From positions 62,001 to 126,000 of the forward strand of contig JAGZEK010000004.1 in assembly GCA_018368345.1 (NCBI GenBank): a DNA stretch of 64,000 bases, read 5' to 3'. Under the pieces are notes generated by a model, which did not search any database, was not told the origin of the DNA, and was given only the letters and a program-made list of their open reading frames with translations. Below, piece by piece: positions 57,859 to 64,000 of this stretch (positions within the stretch are counted from its first letter, which is position 1; every line of letters begins with the position of its first letter). The DNA is from Collinsella sp. (GTDB lineage Bacteria > Actinomycetota > Coriobacteriia > Coriobacteriales > Coriobacteriaceae). The position numbers and the translations under genes were made by a program.

Positions 57859-58761
57859 CTATGCCTTCGTGTTGGCGCGCGACAGGTCGCGATGGGAAAT
57901 GCTCACGTGATATTGGGCACCTTCCAAATAACGTGCCGTGGCTTCGGCAATGGCAACGCTGCGGTGCTGGCCGCCTGTACAGCCGATGGCGATAGAAAGC
58001 TGCGGCTTGCCCTCCGCGATATAGCCCGGCATCACCGTATCGAGCAGCTGTGTCCAAGCCTTCCAAAACTCCTGCGTCTTGGGATGGTCCAGAACAAAAT
58101 CGGAGACCTTTTTATCGAGACCGGTCATCGTGCGCATCTCGGGATCGTAGAACGGATTAGGCAGGAAGCGGACATCGATCATAATGTCCGCCTCGACGGG
58201 CATGCCGTGCTTAAAGCCAAACGAGAACACGTGGACATCCATAAGCTGCTGGTCGGACAGCTCGGAAAATGCCATACGTAGCTTGTTGCGCAGCGCAGAG
58301 GTGCGCAGACGGCTCGTGTCGATAATCATATCGGCTCGGTCGCGCACGCCCTGCAGCTGAAGGCGCTCGCGCTGAATGGCATCGGCCGTAGTCTCCCCCG
58401 GCTTGGCAATGGGATGACGGCGACGATTTTCGCTGTAGCGACGAATCAGCACCTCGTCAGAAGCCTCCAGGAACACGATGTCGCAGCTCATCTCGCGCTC
58501 TTCGAGCGCGGCGACCGCATCGAGCAACTCGTCAAACAGTCCCTGGCTACGCAAATCGCAGGTGACGGCGAGATGCCTGCCCACGCCCGTATTGATGCCG
58601 ACGAGCTCGGCAAGCTGGGCGATGAGACGCGGAGGCAGGTTATCAATGCAAAAATAGCCCATGTCCTCGAACACGTGCATGGCCTGTGTGCGGCCCGATC
58701 CAGACATTCCGGTGATGATGACGATATCGGGGATACGCTCCGAGCGCTCCGCCGCATCCAT
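57859..58761 (-). CDS. rapZ: RapZ/YvcJ family nucleotide-binding protein
   Basis: 300 residues. Walker A-type IITGMSGSGRTQAMHVFEDMG has Arg in place of Lys, as usual in actinobacterial members; CIDNLPP and the C-terminal LSIAIGCTGGQHRSVAIAE are signatures. In E. coli RapZ steers GlmZ/GlmY RNA turnover; in Gram-positives its role is less clear. ATG at 58761 follows AGGGAG. The glmR (yvcK) gene that usually lies between rapZ and whiA is absent here. Confidence 0.95.
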   Translation of the reverse strand: MDAAERSERIPDIVIITGMSGSGRTQAMHVFEDMGYFCIDNLPPRLIAQLAELVGINTGVGRHLAVTCDLRSQGLFDELLDAVAALEEREMSCDIVFLEASDEVLIRRYSENRRRHPIAKPGETTADAIQRERLQLQGVRDRADMIIDTSRLRTSALRNKLRMAFSELSDQQLMDVHVFSFGFKHGMPVEADIMIDVRFLPNPFYDPEMRTMTGLDKKVSDFVLDHPKTQEFWKAWTQLLDTVMPGYIAEGKPQLSIAIGCTGGQHRSVAIAEATARYLEGAQYHVSISHRDLSRANTKA

Positions 58762-58880
58762 GGCATCTCCCTTTTGCATGTGCTGCCTCCCGAAAACAAG
58801 CGCGGGACCCAGCAACCCGGATCCCGCGCGGTCAATTGCCTATATTGAGTATAGCGCCCAGAGCGGATACGAGGCCTGTC

Positions 58881-59567
58881 TTACGCCTCAAGCGCCGCCT
58901 TGAACCAACTCGTAATACTCGTGGGGTGCGTGATGGCGGTGCCGACGACAACGGCCCAGGCGCCAGCATCGATCGCGGCGCGAGCCTCCTCGGGCGTATG
59001 CACGCGACCCTCGCAAATGATGGGAAGGCCGGGGAATTCCTCAGTCGCCTGACGCAGGAGCGGCAGGTCGGGGCCATCGGCCATGGTGCAGTCGATGGCG
59101 GCGACGCCATGAGAAAGCGTGGTGGATACCAGGTCAAAGCCCATATCAACAGCACGGCGAATATCCTCGATGGTGGCACAATCCGCCATCAGGAGCACAC
59201 CCTCCTCGTGCAGCGGGCGGAAGGTATCCTCGACCGTCTTGCCATCGGGGCGCGGACGATCGGTGGCGTCGATCGCCACGATATCGGCACCGGCAGCAAC
59301 GCAGGCGCGAGCGTGACGCAGCGTCGGCGTGATGTAAACGCCCTCGTGCCCATCCTTCCACAGGCCGATGACGGGAACCTCACAGCGACCCTTAATGGTG
59401 GCAATGTCGGCAAGGCCCTGGCAGCGAATGGCGGCAGCGCCGCCGAGCTCGCAAGCGCGAGACATTTGCGCCATGGTCTCGGGCGTACGAAGCGGCTCGC
59501 CCATATACGCCTGAACGCTCACGACGAGCTTGCCCTTCAGGGATTGAATCAAAGGATCGACGGTCAT
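58881..59567 (-). CDS. nanE: N-acetylmannosamine-6-phosphate 2-epimerase
   Basis: 228-residue TIM barrel converting ManNAc-6-P to GlcNAc-6-P in sialic acid breakdown. LKGKLVVSVQAYMGEPLRTPETM, VPVIGLWKDGHEGVYITPTL with the catalytic Lys region, ADIVAIDATDRPRPDG and IICEGRVHTPEEARAAIDAGA are characteristic. Last gene of the nan set seen here (esterases-nanA-nanK-nanE). Confidence 0.96.
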   Translation of the reverse strand: MTVDPLIQSLKGKLVVSVQAYMGEPLRTPETMAQMSRACELGGAAAIRCQGLADIATIKGRCEVPVIGLWKDGHEGVYITPTLRHARACVAAGADIVAIDATDRPRPDGKTVEDTFRPLHEEGVLLMADCATIEDIRRAVDMGFDLVSTTLSHGVAAIDCTMADGPDLPLLRQATEEFPGLPIICEGRVHTPEEARAAIDAGAWAVVVGTAITHPTSITSWFKAALEA

Positions 59568-59591
59568 GTTCGACTCAACCTTTCTCAGAAC

Positions 59592-59622
59592 AGCCTCCCG
59601 AGGCGTGTTGTCTCGGGAGGCT
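59592..59622 (-). other. Stem-loop between nanK and nanE
   Basis: AGCCTCCCGAG pairs with CTCGGGAGGCT over nine bases, in the 71-base gap between nanK and nanE. No T tract; may modulate nanE expression. Confidence 0.6.
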
Positions 59623-59638
59623 CCTACAGCAGATACGT

Positions 59639-60604
59639 TTACTTCAACGAGGCAAGAAGATGCTCAGCAGCACCGATGAGCGGAGCATCGCCCTCCAGAG
59701 AACCGATGAGGATCGGTGTGTTCTGAAGCGGATCGAGCGCCTGGCTGGCATAGCCCTCGTGCACCGAATCCTTCCACGTCTGCGAACGCCAATCGGGACC
59801 TTGGTGAATCACGCCGCCCGAAAGCACGATGACCTCAGGGTCCAGGATGTTAGCGAGCGAGCCCAAGCTGGCGCCCAGCGCAAAGCCGGCGTCATGGATG
59901 ACCTCGGTCGCCTTTGCGTCGCCCGCACGGCACAGGTCGTTCACATCGCGACCGACCGAAGGACGGCTGGGGTCGACGCGGCCAAAACGCTCATCGTACA
60001 TTCGACCAATGGATGTGCCCGAAGCAACCGACTCCAGATGGCCGGAACGCCCGCAGGCGCACGGAATGCCGGCGGCAGCCGAGCACTCGATGTGGCCCAT
60101 ATGGCCAGCAGCACCATGGAAGCCCTGCATCACGCGGCCGTTCTCGACATATGCGCCGCCGATGCCCGTACCGATGCCAAGACACAAGACGGAGAACTTG
60201 CCCTTGCCGACGCCCCAGTGGGCCTCGCCCAGAGCATGAGCCTGCACGTCGCCTACGACGGCAACGGGAAGACCGAGGTCCTCGCGCAGACGCGGCCCCA
60301 ACTGAACGCCGGACCAGCCGGGCATGATCTCGTTGGCATACGCGATGGCGCCCGTCTTGGGATCGACGACGCCGGCGGCACCGATACCGACGCCAAGGAC
60401 CTCGACATCGGGATTCGCCTCGAGAGCAGCCTTGATGGACGCCTCGATACGCTGGAAGACGGCCTCGCCGCCCTCCTGGGCCTCGGTAGGAACCTCGGCC
60501 TCAAAAACGGGATGGGGCACGCTGCCGTCAGCCGGGTACTCCATGATGGCAGTCGCGATCTTAGTTCCGCCGATATCGACAGAGCAGACGTACTTGTTCT
60601 CCAT
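59639..60604 (-). CDS. nanK: ROK family kinase, probable N-acetylmannosamine kinase
   Basis: 321 residues. ATP/sugar motifs CSVDIGGTKIATAIME, GVGIGAAGVVDPKTGAI, LCLGIGTGIGGAYVENG and the zinc region GHIECSAAAGIPCACGRSGHLES (Cys-x-Cys-Gly-x-x-Gly type; one ligand His instead of Cys). Context between nanA and nanE makes ManNAc the likely substrate; a glucokinase activity cannot be excluded. ATG at 60604 follows GAGGAGAG. Confidence 0.88.
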   Translation of the reverse strand: MENKYVCSVDIGGTKIATAIMEYPADGSVPHPVFEAEVPTEAQEGGEAVFQRIEASIKAALEANPDVEVLGVGIGAAGVVDPKTGAIAYANEIMPGWSGVQLGPRLREDLGLPVAVVGDVQAHALGEAHWGVGKGKFSVLCLGIGTGIGGAYVENGRVMQGFHGAAGHMGHIECSAAAGIPCACGRSGHLESVASGTSIGRMYDERFGRVDPSRPSVGRDVNDLCRAGDAKATEVIHDAGFALGASLGSLANILDPEVIVLSGGVIHQGPDWRSQTWKDSVHEGYASQALDPLQNTPILIGSLEGDAPLIGAAEHLLASLK

Positions 60605-60671
60605 GTCGCTCTCCTCAGGAGATAAAAACAACTACAGGAAATGAAGGCGGTGTTATCGCCGCAACTCAGTA

Positions 60672-60776
60672 AAGGTTTCCCAGGTGCCCGAGGTTGGGGT
60701 GAAAGTGGTCGGGCGTTGACCTAATGGGTCACGCCCGACCACTTGAGCCCCAAGATCGGGTGCCTGGGGAAGCTTT
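60672..60776. repeat. Long imperfect palindrome J between nanA and nanK
   Basis: Arms of about 45 bases, centred on GTGGTCGGGCGT/ACGCCCGACCAC (60705-60716, 60731-60742). Outer parts CCCAGGTGCCCGAGGTTGGGG and GCCCCAAGATCGGGTGCCTG match with several transitions. Shares TTGAGNNNCAAGAT and GGGTGCC with palindrome G at 40747-40863. The nanA stop codon touches its right edge. Confidence 0.8.
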
Positions 60777-61695
60777 ACAGGAGACCGTTGTCCTGGAGGA
60801 CCTTCTTAATCGCCTCGACGTTCTCGCCGGTCATGGCCTTCACCGGGCGCGGCATGGTCGGGCTGTCGAAGATGCCCATGAGGTTCATAGCGGTCTTGAA
60901 GGCGCCGACGCCACCGGCATAGCCCTGGACGCCCGAGGTGACGTCCCAGATGTGCGAAATCTCATTGAGGCGATCCTGCTCGGCCTTGACGGTAGCCCAG
61001 TCGCCGGCCTGAGCGGCCTTCCACTGGCGCACGTAGCCCTCGGGCTCAACGTTGGCAAGGCCCGGGACAGAACCGTCGGCGCCACCGAGGTAAGCGCCGT
61101 CGACAACAACCTCGTGACCGGTGAGGATGCTCATCGGATGGCCGTTCTTCTCGTTCTCCTGAACGAGATAGCGGAACGAGATGTCATCACCCGAGGAATC
61201 CTTGACGCCAGCAAGGACGCCCTCGGCGCCGAGCTTGGCAAGGAGCTTCCAGGGGAGCTTGGTGTGAACGCAGACGGGAATGTCATAGGCAAAGATGGGC
61301 AGGTCGAGCTCCTCGTGCAGGATGCGGAAGTGCTCCTCGACCTCGGTCATGCCCTGCAGGGCATAGAACGGGCAGGTGGCGACAAGCGCATCGGCGCCCA
61401 GCTCCTGAGCGACCTTACCGTGCTCGATCATGCGCTCGGTCTCGGTATCGATGATGCCGACCAGGACGGGCACGCGGTGGTCGACGATACGAACGGCCTC
61501 GGCGATGATCTGGCGACGACGCTCATCGGTGGAGAAAACGACCTCGCCCGAAGAGCCCAGGAAGAACAGGCCATCGACGCCGGCATCGATCATGCGGTTG
61601 ATGCTGCGCTCAAAGGAGGCAACGTCGAGCTGGTGGTCTTCGGTATCGGGAACAACGACGGGAGGGATAACGCCGGTGAATTTCTGAGTTGCCAC
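60775..61695 (-). CDS. nanA: N-acetylneuraminate lyase / DapA family aldolase
   Basis: 306 residues. Class I aldolase barrel: VIPPVVVPDTEDHQLDVASFER, LFFLGSSGEVVFSTDERRRQI, FYALQGMTEVEEHFR, FAYDIPVCVHTKLPWKL and the Schiff-base lysine in LAGVKDSSGDDISF. Within a nan cluster it most likely splits sialic acid to ManNAc and pyruvate. A GTG start at 61695 follows AAGGAG. Confidence 0.88.
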   Translation of the reverse strand: MATQKFTGVIPPVVVPDTEDHQLDVASFERSINRMIDAGVDGLFFLGSSGEVVFSTDERRRQIIAEAVRIVDHRVPVLVGIIDTETERMIEHGKVAQELGADALVATCPFYALQGMTEVEEHFRILHEELDLPIFAYDIPVCVHTKLPWKLLAKLGAEGVLAGVKDSSGDDISFRYLVQENEKNGHPMSILTGHEVVVDGAYLGGADGSVPGLANVEPEGYVRQWKAAQAGDWATVKAEQDRLNEISHIWDVTSGVQGYAGGVGAFKTAMNLMGIFDSPTMPRPVKAMTGENVEAIKKVLQDNGLL

Positions 61696-61763
61696 AAGAA
61701 TCTCCTTAGTTGTCTGGCGGGCGGCCCTATGCCACCCACTCTTGTTGGCAGTGTCCAGGCCGT

Positions 61764-62615
61764 CTAGGCCAAAGAACACGGGTAGAACGTTTGGTTAAAA
61801 AAGTCGATGACTTCGTTTTCGAACGCGTTGATGCGCTCATGAGCGTATTTGGCATAGATGATATGCCTCCGGTCACACTCAAGACCGTTGAATACGGCAA
61901 ACTGGCCCTTGGGATCACTCACGGCATCCATGAGCGATGTGCCCATGAGCACCAATCCACGCACCCGAGACGACAACGCCTCGAGGCCACCGGGAATTGG
62001 ATTGGCAACCGCCGTGCAGGCGAGGCCCCGCTCGTCCAGAGCAGAAACCGCCAGCGCGACTCCGCCGCCAAGGCCCTCGCCCCATGCAAAGATGCGGTCG
62101 GGGTCCACGCCATCAAGATTGCGCGCCACCTTCGCCATCGCGCAACCCCAACGGACGCGCTTGACAAAAGCAGGAGAGGCAATCCCCTGCTGCAGCTCGC
62201 TGGATCCAATCGCCTCATCGTCCAGCGCAAGCACGGCATATCCCATGGCCGCAAACCTCGTCATGTGATGCCATCCCCGCACGGGTCGGTCGATGTCGTG
62301 AAACATCAGACATAGCGGCACAAGCTCGGATGCTCGGGCGCGACCGGCAGGCTCGATCAAACGTGCGTGGACCACATCGCCACCAAGCTCAAAGGAAACC
62401 TCGGAGTAGCGGGCATACGGATTGGCGAAATCGATCGCCGTAATACTCGGCCCGCAAACCTCAAGGTCCGAAGCGGCTATCTCTAATTCGGAAACATCCG
62501 CAGAAGCATCACCGCGCCAATCCCGGAAATCAGCGAGCCTTGACGAGACCGTTCCGGGAATCCCCACAAGGTCGGAGACAATCAGCTCATTGACATTGCT
62601 CTCGCACTTAGACAT
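61764..62615 (-). CDS. Acetyl-xylan-esterase-like protein lacking the nucleophile
   Basis: 283 residues of the AXE1 alpha/beta-hydrolase family by overall course (VPLCLMFHDIDRPVRGWHHMTRFAAMGYAVLALDD, RIFAWGEGLGGGVALAVSAL). The nucleophile elbow G-x-S-x-G reads G-E-G-L-G, so the serine is missing; a C-terminal His could still be present. Overlaps the active paralogue by eight bases. Probably a partner or pseudoenzyme of that esterase. Confidence 0.75.
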   Translation of the reverse strand: MSKCESNVNELIVSDLVGIPGTVSSRLADFRDWRGDASADVSELEIAASDLEVCGPSITAIDFANPYARYSEVSFELGGDVVHARLIEPAGRARASELVPLCLMFHDIDRPVRGWHHMTRFAAMGYAVLALDDEAIGSSELQQGIASPAFVKRVRWGCAMAKVARNLDGVDPDRIFAWGEGLGGGVALAVSALDERGLACTAVANPIPGGLEALSSRVRGLVLMGTSLMDAVSDPKGQFAVFNGLECDRRHIIYAKYAHERINAFENEVIDFFNQTFYPCSLA

Positions 62616-63585
62616 GAGCCTCCCCTCCCTTGCAGAAAAACGGAATGATCAGATCGTCAAAATCCTGAATCTCCTCGTGGCCAAAGCCTTCAAAGAACTC
62701 ATGACGCTTTTCACAGGTCAGGTTGTTATAGACCGCAAACTGCGTCGCTGGCGGACAGACGGTATCGGCTGTGCCGGTGCCAAACAGCACGGGGCATTTG
62801 ACCATAGGGGCAAAGTTCTTGGAATCGAAGTACGCCAGCTTGGCATAGGCTTCGTCGATACGAGTCGAGTCCTCGTCAAACCAGCGAGACCAATAGCGCA
62901 GGCCCTCGTAGGCAATGTCGTCGGCATCCAAATCCCAGACCAGGCGGAAATCCGACAGGAAGGGATAGAGGATGGCGGCGCGATTGATAAGCTCGCTGTT
63001 AAGTGCACAGGTCGCAATGCCCAAACCGCCGCCCTGCGACGCGCCGTTCACAAACACACGGGCAAGATCGATGCCCTCGAGCTCGCGAACGATGCGGCAC
63101 AGGATGCGAATATCTTGGTGCAAGCGGACATAGTAGAGGTTGGCCGGATCGCCGTCGATACCGGCGACGATATGGCCCGCGACCGTTGTGCCCTCAAATC
63201 CACCAATGTCCTCGGAGGGACCTCCTTGGCCGGGGCAGTCGAGGGCGATGAGTGCCATGCCCATGCCCGCAAACGACGCCTGCTCAAACCAGCTGCGGCT
63301 TGCACCCGGATACCCATGGAACTGAAGTACCAATGGCACGGGCTCGTCCGAGACGGGTTTAAGGTACTTGGCATGCAGGCGAGCGCCACACATGCCGGTA
63401 TACCAGAGGTCGAAAAGCTGGCAGGTCACGGCATCGGTGACCGATGCCGTCTCGATCGCATAGTCAAGCCCGACGGCGTCGGCCTCGGCCATGCGGTCCT
63501 TCCAAAAGAGATCGAAATCTGATGGACGGGGCATGGCGCCCCGATACCCACCAAATTGCTGTTGTAGCTCCTGAGCACTTGGCAT
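62608..63585 (-). CDS. Acetyl xylan esterase family, probable sialate O-acetylesterase
   Basis: 325 residues, AXE1/cephalosporin-C deacetylase family. Oxyanion strand LVLQFHGYPGASRSWFEQASFAGMGMALIALDCPGQGG, nucleophile ARVFVNGASQGGGLGIA (Ser in GASQG), acid-base region CPVLFGTGTADTVCPPATQF and GFGHEEI with the His. In nan loci such esterases remove O-acetyl groups from sialic acid; xylan is unlikely here. ATG at 63585; a TTG at 63600 is possible. Confidence 0.86.
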   Translation of the reverse strand: MPSAQELQQQFGGYRGAMPRPSDFDLFWKDRMAEADAVGLDYAIETASVTDAVTCQLFDLWYTGMCGARLHAKYLKPVSDEPVPLVLQFHGYPGASRSWFEQASFAGMGMALIALDCPGQGGPSEDIGGFEGTTVAGHIVAGIDGDPANLYYVRLHQDIRILCRIVRELEGIDLARVFVNGASQGGGLGIATCALNSELINRAAILYPFLSDFRLVWDLDADDIAYEGLRYWSRWFDEDSTRIDEAYAKLAYFDSKNFAPMVKCPVLFGTGTADTVCPPATQFAVYNNLTCEKRHEFFEGFGHEEIQDFDDLIIPFFCKGGEAHV

Positions 63586-63621
63586 GGCTCGTGAACCCAA
63601 CCTTTCGAAATCGCAACGGAG

Positions 63622-63649
63622 GTGCGCCCGGCAAGGGAACCGGGCGCAC
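63622..63649 (-). other. Stem-loop between ABC ATPase and esterase genes
   Basis: GTGCGCCCGG pairs with CCGGGCGCAC over an eight-base loop, in the 80-base gap. No T tract; likely a stability or attenuation element. Confidence 0.6.
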
Positions 63650-63665
63650 GGGAGGGAAAGCGAGG

Positions 63666-64000
63666 CTACTCGCCGAGCTTGGGATGCAGCAGCGACGGCG
63701 CAGCACCGAGCAGCATCTTGGTGTAGGGGTCCTGAGGGTGCTGGAAGACCTGCTTGGCCTCGCCCTGCTCGACGATCTTGCCGCCATTCATAACGATGAT
63801 GTCGTCAGAGATATAGCGGACCGTCTGGATGTCATGGCTGATGAACACCATGGCCAGGCCGAGCTCCTTCTTAAGGTCGGTCAGCAGGTTCAGAATCTGC
63901 GCGCGGACCGAAACGTCCAGAGCCGAGGTGGGCTCGTCGGCGATGATGGCATCGGGGTTCAACGACAGGGCACGGGCAATTGCGACGCGCTGGCGCTGGC
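63666..64000 (-). CDS. ABC transporter ATPase, OppF/DppF type, 5' end beyond window
   Basis: The C-terminal 110 residues of a peptide/nickel-family ATPase: QRQRVAIARALSLNPD after the signature, Walker B IIADEPTSALDVSVRAQ, switch VFISHDIQTVRYISDD, then the short C-terminal FQHPQDPYTKMLLGAAPSLLH. It lies upstream of the esterase-nan genes on the same strand, so it may belong to a sialic-acid or sialo-oligosaccharide importer, but the rest lies outside the window. Confidence 0.88.
   Translation of the reverse strand, partial: QRQRVAIARALSLNPDAIIADEPTSALDVSVRAQILNLLTDLKKELGLAMVFISHDIQTVRYISDDIIVMNGGKIVEQGEAKQVFQHPQDPYTKMLLGAAPSLLHPKLGE

Noticed and set aside
1..64000. CRISPR array, prophage, integrase, transposase or rRNA genes
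   Set aside because: No regularly spaced repeats and no matching coding sequences were seen. The polymerase-YolD pair can occur in phages, but nothing phage-like surrounds it.

Overview
The window is high-GC bacterial DNA with short intergenic gaps. It most resembles a strictly anaerobic gut actinobacterium of the Coriobacteriia, probably Collinsella or a close relative; this is inferred from gene content and overall style, not from a database search. Pointers are whiA next to an arginine-type rapZ, nrdD/nrdG as the only ribonucleotide reductase seen, flavodoxin, a complete sialic acid (nan) catabolic set, many fermentative acyl-phosphate enzymes, and numerous intergenic long-hairpin repeats. 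No rRNA, CRISPR array, transposase or phage structural gene was found.

Layout. 1-5.9 kb: partial pgi, a half-length iron-alcohol-dehydrogenase-like gene, an SOS-type Y-family polymerase/YolD pair, a metal-binding HMA membrane protein and a DUF3793/flavodoxin pair. 5.9-9.1 kb: an amino-acid ABC transporter (binding lipoprotein, permease with an extra extracytoplasmic domain, ATPase). 9.2-26.9 kb: housekeeping and small-molecule genes: nfo, two Gfo/Idh/MocA oxidoreductases, an Fe-S aldo/keto reductase, a cyclase, a ketopantoate-reductase-like gene, metY with a probable leader peptide and a divergent LysR regulator, rnhA, acylphosphatase, a Fur-family regulator, a UreE-like/SlyD-like pair, two peptidases and a folate operon (folE-HD-folB). 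26.9-30.5 kb: nrdD and nrdG, with a near-consensus NrdR box. 30.7-38.4 kb: an unusual cluster of thiolase, DUF35 protein, acyl carrier protein, phosphate acyltransferase, butyrate-type kinase and MFS carrier, preceded by TetR and a phosphopantetheinyl transferase. 38.5-44.8 kb: six tRNA genes, an alpha-glucosidase and a partner-switching signalling pair (STAS-kinase fusion plus PAS/GAF/PP2C phosphatase). 45.4-51.3 kb: the oligopeptide transporter oppABCDF. 51.6-56.7 kb: gap, pgk, tpiA, gpmI, secG. 56.9-58.8 kb: rapZ-whiA. 58.9-64 kb: nanE, nanK, nanA, two acetyl-xylan-esterase-like proteins (probable sialate O-acetylesterases, one lacking the nucleophile) and the end of an ABC ATPase gene.

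How it fits together. pgi, gap, pgk, tpiA and gpmI serve glycolysis. The nan genes and the alpha-glucosidase feed sugars into it, with fructose-6-phosphate as the usual end product of sialate breakdown. The kinase and phosphate acyltransferase of the thiolase cluster could make ATP from acyl groups.

Two observations stand out. First, the thiolase-DUF35-ACP-phosphate acyltransferase-acyl kinase cluster looks like an ACP-based route that cleaves a carbon-carbon bond and conserves the energy as ATP; I know of no described equivalent. Second, several intergenic elements share one architecture: a long, nearly perfect outer stem whose sequence differs from copy to copy, a variable inner hairpin, and conserved internal motifs (TYCGCAGG and ATGYYYGAGGACG). 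This is the pattern expected of a structured RNA or a small mobile palindromic repeat family.
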